DNA from: an archaeon
GTDB lineage: Archaea > Thermoproteota > Nitrososphaeria > Nitrososphaerales > Gagatemarchaeaceae
Direction of reading: 5' to 3'
DNA: 64,000 bases
Assembly: GCA_021786575.1 (NCBI GenBank)
Contig: JAJYMY010000002.1
Span: 248,001 to 312,000 of the forward strand
Shown here: piece after piece, positions 8,172 to 16,824 of the stretch
How positions within the stretch are numbered: the stretch's first letter is position 1
How the letters are laid out: every line of letters begins with the position of its first letter
The notes under the pieces: generated by a model
The model's input: the letters and a program-made list of their open reading frames with translations, nothing else
Database searches by the model: none
Told to the model about the DNA's origin: nothing
Made by a program: the position numbers and the translations under genes

Positions 8172-8879
8172 GTGGCGAAAGTTTTGTCGTCGCCCCCGAC
8201 CCTTTCGAAGAAGCTCGCAGCCGAGGCCGTGGGTACCTTCGTCTTCGTGCTGGTCGGCGCTGGCTCGGCCGTCGGGGCTGCCAGCCTCGTGGGCCCGAAC
8301 TCGGCTTCTGCGTTACTCGTGGCCGCTTTGGCCAACGGATTGGGACTAGGCGTTGGCATTTCGGCAACCATGGGTATCTCAGGCGGGGCGCTGAACCCCG
8401 CGGTGACGTTGGGGCTTTGGGTCGGGAAGAAGTTGAGATCCAGGGACGTCGTTCCGTACATAATCGCGGAGCTCGTGGGGGCGACAGCGGCCGGCCTGGC
8501 GCTCGAGGCATCGTTCCCGTCGGTCCTCGGAGATAGCGTGAAGTGGGGCTCGCCCACGCTAAGCAGCGCCGTCACCGTGGGTCAGGGGATTGGAATTGAG
8601 GCGCTTCTCACCTTCGTCCTGGTCATCGCCGTTTACGGGACGGCGGTCGACTCCAGGGCTCCCCGCATCGGAGGGCTCGGTATCGGGCTGGTTGTCGTGG
8701 CTGACGTCCTCGTAGCGGGGAATCTCACCGGGGCGGCGATGAATCCTGCTAGGGCGTTCGGCCCCATGATAGCATCAGGGTTCTATCCTGCCTATTGGTA
8801 CATCTATCTCATCGGCCCAGTGGTTGGCGGCATAGTGGCCGGGCTAGTCTACAGATACCTGATAGAAAGCAAGGCATAA
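8172..8879 (+). CDS. Aquaporin / MIP-family channel
   Basis: Six-helix channel with both NPA boxes: GALNPAVTLG in the first half and AAMNPARAFGP in the second, plus the AEAVGTFVFVLVGAGSA first helix and AYWYIYLIGPVVGG last helix. It should conduct water or small neutral solutes. The frame continues upstream to a TTG at 8106, but a TTCTTAAGT box at about 8147 lies a suitable distance before the GTG at 8172, giving 235 aa, close to the normal family length. The next gene, at 8919, probably has its own start signals. Confidence 0.92.
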   Translation: MAKVLSSPPTLSKKLAAEAVGTFVFVLVGAGSAVGAASLVGPNSASALLVAALANGLGLGVGISATMGISGGALNPAVTLGLWVGKKLRSRDVVPYIIAELVGATAAGLALEASFPSVLGDSVKWGSPTLSSAVTVGQGIGIEALLTFVLVIAVYGTAVDSRAPRIGGLGIGLVVVADVLVAGNLTGAAMNPARAFGPMIASGFYPAYWYIYLIGPVVGGIVAGLVYRYLIESKA

Positions 8880-8918
8880 TGGGTCGCGCATAAATAACTC
8901 AGGGAGAGGAAAAGCACG

Positions 8919-9395
8919 TTGAAGTCGGCAGCGGTAAGGCTCGGCAGGGAGCAGGCGAAGGAGGTGCTCGCTACCCTCGACTCTGTCCTCGGCTCGGCTC
9001 GGGGGAAGACAGCGAGAGAGTCCGTCGTGAAGTTCCTGAATGCCTCCGTGCCCACATACTCGTGGGTGGGGATCTACGTTGTGGATGGCCCCGACTTGGT
9101 CCTTGATGCCTGGGCCGGGCCGGCTGCGACCGAGCACACCCGAATTCCGATTGGGAAGGGAGTGTGCGGATTCGCGGCCAAGGCGGGGAGGACGGAAATC
9201 GTATCCGACGTCGGCAAGGACCCGAGGTACCTCCAGTGCTTCGTTTCGACTAGGTCGGAGATAGTAGTCCCGGTTCTGAATCAGGGGCGCGTGGTGGGGG
9301 AGATAGACATTGACAGCGACCAACTGGATGCCTTCTCGTCGGTAGACAAGGAGTTCCTAGAGGCTGTGGCCAAGAAGGCCAGCGCCATCTGGTAG
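8919..9395 (+). CDS. GAF-domain protein, free methionine-R-sulfoxide reductase-like
   Basis: A single GAF domain of 158 aa. GKGVCGFAAKAGRTEIVSD and LQCFVSTRSEIVVPVL follow the fRMsr pattern GxGVCGxA...V.DV...C..S.SEIVVPL, with the two key cysteines kept. In characterised members this enzyme reduces free Met-R-sulfoxide using thioredoxin. The start is TTG, preceded by a good Shine-Dalgarno-like GGGAGAGG nine bases upstream and by CATAAATAA further up. It lies next to the iron-sulfur assembly genes, which fits an oxidative-stress context. Confidence 0.75.
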   Translation: MKSAAVRLGREQAKEVLATLDSVLGSARGKTARESVVKFLNASVPTYSWVGIYVVDGPDLVLDAWAGPAATEHTRIPIGKGVCGFAAKAGRTEIVSDVGKDPRYLQCFVSTRSEIVVPVLNQGRVVGEIDIDSDQLDAFSSVDKEFLEAVAKKASAIW

Positions 9396-9405
9396 CTCGG
9401 TTTAG

Positions 9406-9419
9406 ATAACATACGTTAT
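9406..9419. promoter_or_regulatory. Palindromic operator upstream of sufC
   Basis: ATAACATACGTTAT is a near-perfect 14-base palindrome directly upstream of the sufC TATA box (GCTTAAATAC, 9423-9432). The same motif occurs in perfect form at the sufB promoter. Confidence 0.55.
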
Positions 9420-9457
9420 AATGCTTAAATACGAAGTGACGGTCGGCGGCTCCGTCT

Positions 9458-10234
9458 ATGAAGTTGGAGATAATTGACCTTCATGCCTCAGTGGAAGGGA
9501 AGGAGATTCTCAAGGGGGTAAACATCACCATTGGTCAAGGGGAGACCCACGCCCTGATGGGACCCAACGGCTCCGGGAAGAGCACGCTCGCCTACACAGT
9601 CATGGGTCACCCCAAGTATCAGGTTACATCGGGGGAGATACTCATCGATGGGGAGAGCATAGTAGGTCTCACACCTGACAAGAGGGTGAAGAAGGGCCTC
9701 TTCCTCGCGTTCCAATATCCGGTCAGCGTCCAAGGAGTAAGCATGTTCTCCTTCCTCCGCGCCGCGTACAACAACTCCCGCCCCCCAGGCTCCGAACCCC
9801 CCACCATCTTCGAGTTCAAGGAAGCGGTGGCGGAGAAGCTGAAGTTGCTTAGCATGGACGACGCGTTCCTGAACCGCTATCTCAACGAAGGCTTCTCAGG
9901 GGGGGAAAAGAAGAGGGCAGAAATCCTCCAGATGGCTCTCATGCAGCCGAAGTTCGCTGTCTTGGACGAGACCGACTCGGGCCTAGATATAGACGCCCTC
10001 AGGATAGTGGCTGAGGGGATCAACAAGGTGTCCGGCCCGCAGACTGGTTCCCTCCTCATAACTCATTATCAGAGGATACTAAAGTACGTGAAGCCCCAGT
10101 TCGTCCACGTGATGTTCGGAGGCAGGATAATCGAGTCGGGCGGGGAAGAACTCTCCAGGCTCCTAGAGGAGAAGGGCTACACCTGGATTAAGGGATACAA
10201 TCAAGAGGAGCAGGTAACTCCTCAGGCCCGGTAA
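9458..10234 (+). CDS. sufC: SufC, Fe-S cluster assembly ATPase
   Basis: ABC-type ATPase of the SUF scaffold, 258 aa. It shows Walker A (GPNGSGKSTLA), the SufC-type signature NEGFSGGEKKRAE, Walker B (FAVLDETDSGLDIDAL) and the H-loop (LLITHYQRIL). It binds SufB/SufD and powers iron-sulfur cluster assembly in the cytoplasm. The ATG lies about 27 nt after the TATA box at 9423, so the transcript is probably leaderless. A palindrome at 9406 abuts the promoter and points to control by a DNA-binding regulator. sufB follows after a separate promoter. Confidence 0.96.
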   Translation: MKLEIIDLHASVEGKEILKGVNITIGQGETHALMGPNGSGKSTLAYTVMGHPKYQVTSGEILIDGESIVGLTPDKRVKKGLFLAFQYPVSVQGVSMFSFLRAAYNNSRPPGSEPPTIFEFKEAVAEKLKLLSMDDAFLNRYLNEGFSGGEKKRAEILQMALMQPKFAVLDETDSGLDIDALRIVAEGINKVSGPQTGSLLITHYQRILKYVKPQFVHVMFGGRIIESGGEELSRLLEEKGYTWIKGYNQEEQVTPQAR

Positions 10235-10250
10235 GCCTTTAAGGGAGTAA

Positions 10251-10264
10251 ATAACATATGTTAT
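10251..10264. promoter_or_regulatory. Palindromic operator upstream of sufB
   Basis: ATAACATATGTTAT is a perfect 14-base palindrome. It lies between a TATA-like CCTTTAAGG (10236-10244) and the sufB ATG at 10281, so a bound protein would block transcription initiation. It shares 13 of 14 bases with the site at 9406. Confidence 0.6.
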
Positions 10265-10280
10265 ACAGGGTCTTTGTGAT

Positions 10281-11690
10281 ATGACCTCAGCGACCGACAT
10301 CGTCTCAGACGACTACAAACAAAAGTACGGGTTCAGTGATTCGGTCGAAGAGTACGCCGTAAAGGGAATCAAGGGTTTGAGCGAGAAGGTGGTGCAGGAG
10401 ATCGTCAGGCTGCACGACGAGCCTGCCTGGATGGAGCAGATCAGGATGAAGGCCCTGAAGCACTTCCTCGACCGGGAGCCTCCTTCCTGGGCGCCGGAAC
10501 TGAAAGACATCGACTATCAGAGCTTCTACTACTACGCCAACCCGACCAAGAAATCTGCCGATTCATGGGACCAGCTCCCGGAGTACATCAGGAAGACTTA
10601 CGACAAGCTAGGGATAACAGACGCTGAGAAGAAGTTTCTCGCGGGAGTGGGCGCAATCTATGAAAGCGAGTCAGTCTATCACAGCATCCAAGGTGAGCTG
10701 GCTAAGCAGGGGGTTGTCTTCACTGACACCGTTGCCGCCCTCAAAGAATTCCCTGAAATCATGAAGAAGTACTTCGGGACCGTGGTTCCATTCCAGGACA
10801 ACTACATCGCCGCCCTCCAGACGGCCGTCTGGAGCGCGGGCTCATTCGTATACGTCCCAGAGGGAGTGAGGGTGAGCTTGCCGCTGCAAGCCTACTTCAG
10901 GATCAACGAGAAGAACATGGGGCAGTTCGAGAGGACGCTCATAGTGGCTGAGCCCTATAGCGAAGTGAGCTACATAGAAGGTTGCTCAGCGCCTGTATAT
11001 TCGTCGCAGTCCCTGCACTCAGCTATTGTCGAGATAGTCGCCAGGAAGGGGTCGCTGGTGAAGTACACTACCCTGCAGAACTGGTCCAGGGACGTCCTTA
11101 ATCTCGTCACCAAGAGGGCACACGCCCATGAGGACGCCACCGTCTCCTGGGTGGACTTCAATGGCGGGGCTAAGTTGACCCGGAAGTATCCGTCTGTCTA
11201 TCTCATAGGGCCCCGAGCCAAGGCCGACATCATCTCGGTAGCCTACGCCGGGCCGGGCCAGGTCCAGGACACCGGGGCCAAGGCGATCCACCTTGCCAAG
11301 GACACTACTTCCAAGATAATCTCCCGGTCGGTGTCCAAGGGAGGGGGCCACACGGCCTACCGCGGCCTTCTGCACATAGCGAAGGGGGCAAAGAATGTGA
11401 AGTCCACCGTGCGGTGTGACGCGCTTCTGGTGGACCCAATCAGCACCACCGCAACCTACCCCTATATGGAAATCCAGGAGGACGACGCCACGGTCACCCA
11501 CGAGGCCAGTGTCGGCAAGGTGGGGGAGGAACAGCTGTTCTATCTGATGGCCAGAGGGATATCTGAGGGAGACGCTCTCAGCATGGTGGTAAACGGGTTC
11601 ATGGAGCCCTTCGCCAAGGAGCTCCCTATGACGTACGCGGTGGAGTTCAACCGTCTCATGTCACTCGAGATGACGAACGCGGTCGGCTAG
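10281..11690 (+). CDS. sufB: SufB, Fe-S cluster scaffold subunit
   Basis: SUF FeS-core family protein, 469 aa. VSYIEGCSAPVYSSQSLH matches the SufB-specific YxEGCTAP segment, and THEASVGKVGEEQLFYLMAR is the conserved C-terminal block. In the SufBC2D complex SufB receives sulfur and builds the cluster. It follows sufC but has its own TATA-like box and operator, so the locus can be transcribed from two regulated points. sufD follows 23 nt downstream. Confidence 0.96.
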   Translation: MTSATDIVSDDYKQKYGFSDSVEEYAVKGIKGLSEKVVQEIVRLHDEPAWMEQIRMKALKHFLDREPPSWAPELKDIDYQSFYYYANPTKKSADSWDQLPEYIRKTYDKLGITDAEKKFLAGVGAIYESESVYHSIQGELAKQGVVFTDTVAALKEFPEIMKKYFGTVVPFQDNYIAALQTAVWSAGSFVYVPEGVRVSLPLQAYFRINEKNMGQFERTLIVAEPYSEVSYIEGCSAPVYSSQSLHSAIVEIVARKGSLVKYTTLQNWSRDVLNLVTKRAHAHEDATVSWVDFNGGAKLTRKYPSVYLIGPRAKADIISVAYAGPGQVQDTGAKAIHLAKDTTSKIISRSVSKGGGHTAYRGLLHIAKGAKNVKSTVRCDALLVDPISTTATYPYMEIQEDDATVTHEASVGKVGEEQLFYLMARGISEGDALSMVVNGFMEPFAKELPMTYAVEFNRLMSLEMTNAVG

Positions 11691-11713
11691 GACGGCCCAG
11701 GTCGAATCGTCTC

Positions 11714-13126
11714 ATGTCTCAAGCATCTGTGTCCTCGTTCAACGAGGACCTAGTGAGGTCGACCTCGGAATCATTAGGCGAGCCTTCATGGCTCAGGGAC
11801 GCGAGGCTGGACTCGTTCGGGCACTTCACCCGCCTCCCACCCGAGAAGAACCCCCTCTACACCAAGTACGCAGGGTTGTTCGGCCTCTCTTTGGAGAAAT
11901 TCGGGGTCACTCAGGCGCGCTCTGACATCGACTTCAGGAGCTTCTTCGGAGGGTTCCTCACAGGTAAGGAATCCAACATCCTACTCCAGGGGAATGAGAC
12001 GCAGGTCCACCGCGAGCTTAGCGAGGATCTCGTTTCGTTAGGAGTGAATCTGATGTCATTTCACGACGCCCTGCGTGAGGAAGAAACCAAGGTCAGGAAG
12101 TTAATCGAGGCGAGGGTGGTGAGGTCAGAGAGCGACAAGTTCGCAGCGTTCGTGAACGCCTTCTTCAACTGTGGGACATTCGTCCGGGTCCCTCGCGGGG
12201 TGGCTCTCGACAAGCCGCTCCGGAGAATGCTCTTGCTCGATTCGCCGCGCACTTCAGTGATCGAGCAGAACTTCGTCATCGCGGAGGAGGGTGCAAGGCT
12301 GGTGTACCTGGAGGAGCAGTACTCCAAGGGGGCTTCTTCTCCTGCCTTCGTCGCGGCGACCACAGAAATCCTCGCAAGGCCCAACTCGCACGTCGACTTC
12401 TCCTCCATCCAGCTCCTCGACGACCAAACCACTCACCTATCGAACAAAGGGGTCGATGTCTCAGCCGACGCCAGGGCGACTATGAGTTCTCTCTCGCTAG
12501 GAGCATCGACGTCTAGGTCCAGGACCAACTTCTTCCTCAACGGGCGAGGTTCATTCGCCGAAGGTTTTGAAATCTTCTTCACTGACGGGAAACAGCGATA
12601 CGACTACGAGACCAATCTCGTCCACAACTCGCCCGACTCCACTGGTTCCACACAGGCCAGAGGTGTCCTGAAGGGGGACTCGCAGACGATATTCAAGGGG
12701 ATGATCAAGATTGTAAACGCAGCCAAGAACTCCCGGTCCTATCTGGCCCACCACGCGATGATCCTCGAACGGACCGCGAAGTCAGATGGCGTCCCAAGCC
12801 TGGAGATAGACAATAACGAAGTCAAAGCGACCCACTCAGCCTCGGTGGCCCAGATCGACGAGGAGCAGCTCTTCTACCTGATGGCTCGCGGCTTGTCTCC
12901 AGATGAAGCCAAGAAGATGGTCGTATTGGGTTTCTTCGAGCCTGTCCTCTCAAGGGTCCCGATCGAGCAGACCAGAGAGGGGGCAAGGTTCATGATAGAG
13001 GGTAAGTGGCATGGGGAGAAACGGCGGCTGGTGGACAGGGAGGCGCTCCTCGCGGCGACGGGGGAGGTCACCCCTGAAGTCAAAGAGTCGGAGGACATCT
13101 TCGAACGCCACTACAAGTACAGGTAA
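11714..13126 (+). CDS. sufD: SufD, Fe-S cluster assembly subunit
   Basis: Second FeS-core family member, 470 aa, diverged from SufB. It lacks the EGCTAP motif but keeps the C-terminal KATHSASVAQIDEEQLFYLM, including the His that is important in SufD. It pairs with SufB and SufC in the scaffold. The C-terminus is longer and more polar (KESEDIFERHYKYR). It lies in the suf transcription unit, 5 nt before the Rieske protein gene. Confidence 0.93.
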   Translation: MSQASVSSFNEDLVRSTSESLGEPSWLRDARLDSFGHFTRLPPEKNPLYTKYAGLFGLSLEKFGVTQARSDIDFRSFFGGFLTGKESNILLQGNETQVHRELSEDLVSLGVNLMSFHDALREEETKVRKLIEARVVRSESDKFAAFVNAFFNCGTFVRVPRGVALDKPLRRMLLLDSPRTSVIEQNFVIAEEGARLVYLEEQYSKGASSPAFVAATTEILARPNSHVDFSSIQLLDDQTTHLSNKGVDVSADARATMSSLSLGASTSRSRTNFFLNGRGSFAEGFEIFFTDGKQRYDYETNLVHNSPDSTGSTQARGVLKGDSQTIFKGMIKIVNAAKNSRSYLAHHAMILERTAKSDGVPSLEIDNNEVKATHSASVAQIDEEQLFYLMARGLSPDEAKKMVVLGFFEPVLSRVPIEQTREGARFMIEGKWHGEKRRLVDREALLAATGEVTPEVKESEDIFERHYKYR

Positions 13127-13131
13127 GCCGG

Positions 13132-13440
13132 TTGGGGGACTACCTGCCCGCAATGCGTAGTGTGGATCTCCCTGAGGGTTCGATGTCGGCTGTGGACGTC
13201 AATGGAACCCACATACTCCTTGCAAAGATCGGGGGGGAGGTCTTCGCCGTCTCCGGGACCTGTACTCACGAGGACGCGGACCTCGGCCAGGGTTTCATCC
13301 TTGAAGGCCGGGTGGTCTGCCCCCTCCACCTGTCACAGTTCGACCTGAGGACAGGGGAGGCTGTGACCCCCCCAGCCACCGACTCGCTGAAACGCTATCG
13401 AACCAGGGTCGATCGGGATACCATCTACGTCGAGGTTTAG
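13132..13440 (+). CDS. Rieske-type [2Fe-2S] ferredoxin
   Basis: A 102-residue soluble Rieske domain. The ligands are visible as CTHEDADL and CPLHLSQFDL, 16 residues apart, which is the standard two-Cys, two-His set. Small Rieske ferredoxins of this kind donate electrons to oxygenases or reductases. Its place between sufD and sufS suggests an electron supply for cluster assembly or simply co-regulation. The start is TTG, 5 nt after sufD. Confidence 0.9.
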   Translation: MGDYLPAMRSVDLPEGSMSAVDVNGTHILLAKIGGEVFAVSGTCTHEDADLGQGFILEGRVVCPLHLSQFDLRTGEAVTPPATDSLKRYRTRVDRDTIYVEV

Positions 13441-13494
13441 GGAGTTCTTTTAAGCAGGGTTACCTGTTTCGTCATATCGGAGTCCCTGCAGGGC

Positions 13495-14733
13495 TTGTTG
13501 GAGTCAGAAGCGGTCGACGTGGAGAGGTTGAGGGCAGACTTCCCCATCCTCAGCAGGAGGGTACACGGGAAAAGGCTGGTCTACTTGGACAACGCCGCCA
13601 CTACCCAGAAGCCGCAAGTTGTAATCGATTCGCTCGTCAGGTTCTACACCAGCTACAACTCCAACGTCCACAGGTCGGTCCACACCCTTGGGGAGGAGGC
13701 CACCGCCGCCTACGAGGGGTCCAGGAAGAAGACGGCCGAGTTCGTCGGCGTCCAGGCCCGGGACCTAGTCTTCGTAAGGGGGACAACCGAAGCCACGAAC
13801 CTGGTGAAATTCGCTTGGGGGGAGAAGAACGTGAAGAAGGGGGATTTGATACTCGCCACCACGATGGAGCACCACAGTAACATAGTTCCTTGGCAGCAGC
13901 TGGCGAAGCGCAACGGCGCGACCCTGAAGTACGTCGGCCTCAACCCAGACGGGACCCTAGACCTTGGGAGCTACGAGACCCTCCTCAAAGATGCGCCAAG
14001 GCTCGTGACTCTGACCCACTGTTCCAATGTGCTTGGGACCATAAACGACGTCGCAAAGCTCTGCTCTATGGCGAAGAACGCTGGCGCCACCACCCTCGTG
14101 GACGGGGCCCAGTCGGTCCCTCACATGCCAGTGGACGTCAGGGCGGTGGGCTCTGATTTCTATGCCTTCTCCGGACACAAGATGCTAGGACCCACCGGCA
14201 TCGGGGCGTTGGTCGCAAGGAAGGACCTGCTCGAGGAGATGGACCCGTTCCAGACCGGTGGCGAGATGATAAGGGAGGTCTTTGACGAGCGCTCGACCTG
14301 GAACGACGTCCCATACAAGTTCGAAGCTGGGACTGTGAACATCGCTGACGCCATAGGCCTGGGCGAAGCAGTAGTCTATCTTCGGTCCATCGGGATGGGA
14401 CGGGTCAGAGACCACGAAATGAAGCTCCTCGACTATGCCATCAAGGAGCTCACCGCCGTGAAAGGGTTCAAGCTCTACGGGCCAGAGAACGTCCGCGTCA
14501 GGGCTGGTGTCGTCTCATTCAACTATGCTGACGTCCACCCCCACGACCTCGCTACAATCCTTGACGAGGAGGGCATCGCCATCAGGTCCGGGCATCACTG
14601 CGCGCAGCCCCTGATGCGCTGGCTCGACGTCGCCGCCACCAGCAGGGCGAGCTTCCACGTCTACAACTCCTACGACGACATAGACGCGCTTAAGGCAGGC
14701 ATCCTAAAGGCGGGAGGGATATTCAAGATATGA
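13495..14733 (+). CDS. sufS: SufS-type cysteine desulfurase
   Basis: PLP enzyme that takes sulfur from cysteine for cluster assembly, 412 aa. The PLP Lys lies in AFSGHKMLGPTGIGAL, the substrate and PLP region in VDGAQSVPHMPVDV, and the catalytic Cys in RSGHHCAQPLM, which is the group II (SufS) form. The N-terminus ADFPILSRRV...YLDNAATTQKP is typical. A TTTTAAGC box at about 13447 may give it an additional promoter. The start is a TTG (13495 or 13498). Its stop overlaps sufU as ATGA. Confidence 0.95.
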   Translation: MLESEAVDVERLRADFPILSRRVHGKRLVYLDNAATTQKPQVVIDSLVRFYTSYNSNVHRSVHTLGEEATAAYEGSRKKTAEFVGVQARDLVFVRGTTEATNLVKFAWGEKNVKKGDLILATTMEHHSNIVPWQQLAKRNGATLKYVGLNPDGTLDLGSYETLLKDAPRLVTLTHCSNVLGTINDVAKLCSMAKNAGATTLVDGAQSVPHMPVDVRAVGSDFYAFSGHKMLGPTGIGALVARKDLLEEMDPFQTGGEMIREVFDERSTWNDVPYKFEAGTVNIADAIGLGEAVVYLRSIGMGRVRDHEMKLLDYAIKELTAVKGFKLYGPENVRVRAGVVSFNYADVHPHDLATILDEEGIAIRSGHHCAQPLMRWLDVAATSRASFHVYNSYDDIDALKAGILKAGGIFKI

Positions 14734-15149
14734 GCAGCGCCGACTTCTACAGGGAAATCATCCTGGATTACTATAGGAACCCGAGGAACTTCGGCAGGAT
14801 GGAGAAGTTCGATATCGACGCGCGGGACACAAACCCCTTGTGCGGGGACGAGATTGATATGCAAATCAGGGTGGGGGAGGGCCAAAAGATAGAGGAGATC
14901 AAGTTCACAGGAAAGGGGTGCGCCATCAGTCAGGCATCAGCCTCGATGCTCACTGAGTTGGCGAAGGGGAAGGAACTAAAATGGGTCCGCTCGCTGACCA
15001 AGGAGGACATCTTCAAGATGCTCGGCAATCCTGACCTCGGCCCATCCAGAGTGAAGTGTGCGCTGCTCGGGATGAAGGTGCTGAAGGTCGGTGTGTACGG
15101 CTACCTTGGGGGACATTATGAGGACACTGACATGCCTAACTCCCCCTAG
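14730..15149 (+). CDS. sufU: SufU/IscU-type sulfur acceptor or scaffold protein
   Basis: A 139-residue NifU N-terminal-like protein. The three conserved Cys are in NPLCGDEIDM, GKGCAISQASASML and SRVKCALLGM, and the N-terminus begins YREIILDYYRNPRNFG as in SufU/IscU. It accepts persulfide from SufS and passes it to the SufBCD scaffold. It is the last gene of the suf unit and is translationally coupled to sufS (4-nt overlap). Confidence 0.93.
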   Translation: MSSADFYREIILDYYRNPRNFGRMEKFDIDARDTNPLCGDEIDMQIRVGEGQKIEEIKFTGKGCAISQASASMLTELAKGKELKWVRSLTKEDIFKMLGNPDLGPSRVKCALLGMKVLKVGVYGYLGGHYEDTDMPNSP

Positions 15150-15230
15150 TCTGGGTCGTCGGTCTGACTGGTATCCTCCATACGTCAATGGGCGTTCGGG
15201 GAAGGGCTTTTACACACTCACTTTTGCCCT

Positions 15231-15953
15231 ATGTGCTGGAGACTGCAGATGGCGGTGAACTGGAGGTCCCTTTTCCCATACGAAATCTTTGAGCCGAACT
15301 GGAGGTTCTGGTCATTCGTCGGTCTCCTGGTGGTGGGTTTTTGGGCTCTCGTCTCCTTCCCTGTGGCTGAATACTCAGGGTATATCGATCCATTCTACAG
15401 CCCGACGATCCTAATCGTCCCTCTCCCTGGCCTTTTCAGGCTCACCTGCTACGCCTACAGGAAAGACTATCACCGACACCTCTTCAAGCACCCGCTAGGC
15501 TGCTCCAACGCGGACCGAGGTGACTCCAACATGAGGCATTACACAGGAGAGAAGAATGGCCTGTTCCAGTTTGAAAACTTCCACAGATATTTCCTCTACG
15601 CAGGCATCGCCATTCTCCCGTTCTTCTACTATGATTTCTATCATTCCCTTGTCTACAGCGGCGCCTTCGAGTTGAGGGTGGGGAGCTTGGTCCTCTTGGC
15701 GAACGCGCTTTTGCTTACTGCCTGGACCGGTTCGTGTCACGCATTCAGGCATCTAACCGGGGGGAACATCGACTGCTACAGTTGCGTCGCCGCAGGGGGA
15801 GCGAGGAAGGCCTTTTACGAGAGACAGAGCTGGCTCAATAGGTACCACGAGGCGCTCGCTTGGGTGAGCCTCCTCACGATTTTCTTCGCCGACCTCTATA
15901 TCCGCGGCCTGGCAGCGGGTCTTCCGCTCGACTTTACCTTGGTGAGGCTGTAG
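15231..15953 (+). CDS. Succinate dehydrogenase membrane anchor (cytochrome b-like) subunit
   Basis: A 240-residue membrane protein with about five hydrophobic helices. LTCYAYRKDYHRH, FENFHRYFLYAGIAIL and GSCHAFRHLTGG resemble the CYYYRKAYYR / NLHRYFLY / CHSFRHLVGG blocks of the membrane subunit found beside SdhAB in actinobacteria and related phyla (from memory). The histidines are candidate haem b ligands. It lies upstream of sdhA and sdhB, separated by a tiny membrane protein and a long non-coding gap. An ATG at 15249 is an alternative start. Confidence 0.65.
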   Translation: MCWRLQMAVNWRSLFPYEIFEPNWRFWSFVGLLVVGFWALVSFPVAEYSGYIDPFYSPTILIVPLPGLFRLTCYAYRKDYHRHLFKHPLGCSNADRGDSNMRHYTGEKNGLFQFENFHRYFLYAGIAILPFFYYDFYHSLVYSGAFELRVGSLVLLANALLLTAWTGSCHAFRHLTGGNIDCYSCVAAGGARKAFYERQSWLNRYHEALAWVSLLTIFFADLYIRGLAAGLPLDFTLVRL

Positions 15954-15955
15954 AG

Positions 15956-16126
15956 ATGGTTTCGCGGATGCCTAAGAGGGCCCGGTACCCGGTTTTTGTG
16001 ACAGGGCTCGCCTTGATGCTCTTCGGGGGCCTTGCAGCCTACATCGGGGGCACGGGGGCTCTGGCGACCGGGGGGGCAGTCGGAGTAGGCTACCTCCTGA
16101 TGGTACTCGCAGTAGCCATCCGCTGA
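15956..16126 (+). CDS. Small membrane protein (56 aa), possible Sdh accessory
   Basis: Starts 2 nt after the stop of the membrane anchor gene, so it is probably co-translated. MVSRMPKRARYPV is a positive N-terminus followed by two hydrophobic segments (FVTGLALMLFGGLAAYIGG and GGAVGVGYLLMVLAVAI). No family recognised. Position and size suggest a second small anchor or an accessory peptide of the succinate dehydrogenase. The open frame upstream of 15956 overlaps the previous gene and is not used. Confidence 0.5.
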   Translation: MVSRMPKRARYPVFVTGLALMLFGGLAAYIGGTGALATGGAVGVGYLLMVLAVAIR

Positions 16127-16824
16127 GCCCTTGACGGTCGCTTACTGGTTTCACGACAGGTCAGTGCGGCAGGGAGGCCTCAGCGGTGATGATGACGGTG
16201 CAATCGTCTTAATTGAACAAGGCCCCGGTTCACATGGCTGACGTTAATCACTTCGAAGAAGTTGGCCCGGGTCAGCAGGGCCGAACATACGCGACTTTCC
16301 GAGCACCCCACGGTCTGCGACAAGAACTTGAACGCGTTTCTCAGCCAAAAAGAGTAGGGAGAGGGGGCGAAAGAAACGACGGAGACAGCACTGAGGTAAC
16401 GGACCTGCGAAAGCTCAGCAGCAGTCGGGGGTCGGCTGCTGACTTGTGATGGCGAGTGCCATCTAGATGGATGAGTCGATGGTCAGGGCAAAGAGTGCTT
16501 GGATGGAAAGTACGGCGTGAAGCGATTGTTCGCCGAGGGATAGTACTTGATAGGAGCAACCTTAGGACGGTCGCAAAGCGGATCCAACAGACGCACAAAA
16601 AACCAATGTGTCAACACCATTGACCAATCGGAGCTGTCCTGGCGCAACAGCCAAAGCACTCCTCCTCACAGCCTTCCTCTTAGGCCCGCGGAGCAAGTCG
16701 ACCGGCCGGCCCCTGCCAGAGACGAGCAGATTTCGGGTTCGACTGTCTAAACCAGTCAGACAAGGCTAAGGGAATCAACTTATTATCGCCAAGATAACGG
16801 GTCAAGGTACTTAGTGTACCCGAT
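16127..16824. other. Long non-coding gap before sdhA with hairpins
   Basis: About 700 nt with no convincing reading frame. It holds clear inverted repeats: TCAGCAG/CTGCTGA (16415-16442), GATGGC-GAGT-GCCATC (16448-16463) and GGTAC-TTAGT-GTACC (16806-16820) just before the sdhA start. A TTAATT box near 16207 could start a transcript. It may hold an unrecognised structured RNA, a decayed gene or a regulatory leader. I do not recognise RNase P RNA, SRP RNA, 5S rRNA or a tRNA in it. Confidence 0.4.

Noticed and set aside
16213-16449. 78-codon frame in the gap before sdhA
   Set aside because: No recognisable pattern, and it runs into the inverted repeats; more likely non-coding.
16530-16580. Minus-strand resemblance to a conserved 23S rRNA phrase (CGTCCTAAGGTTGC)
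   Set aside because: Only about 10 bases match and the surrounding sequence does not follow rRNA.
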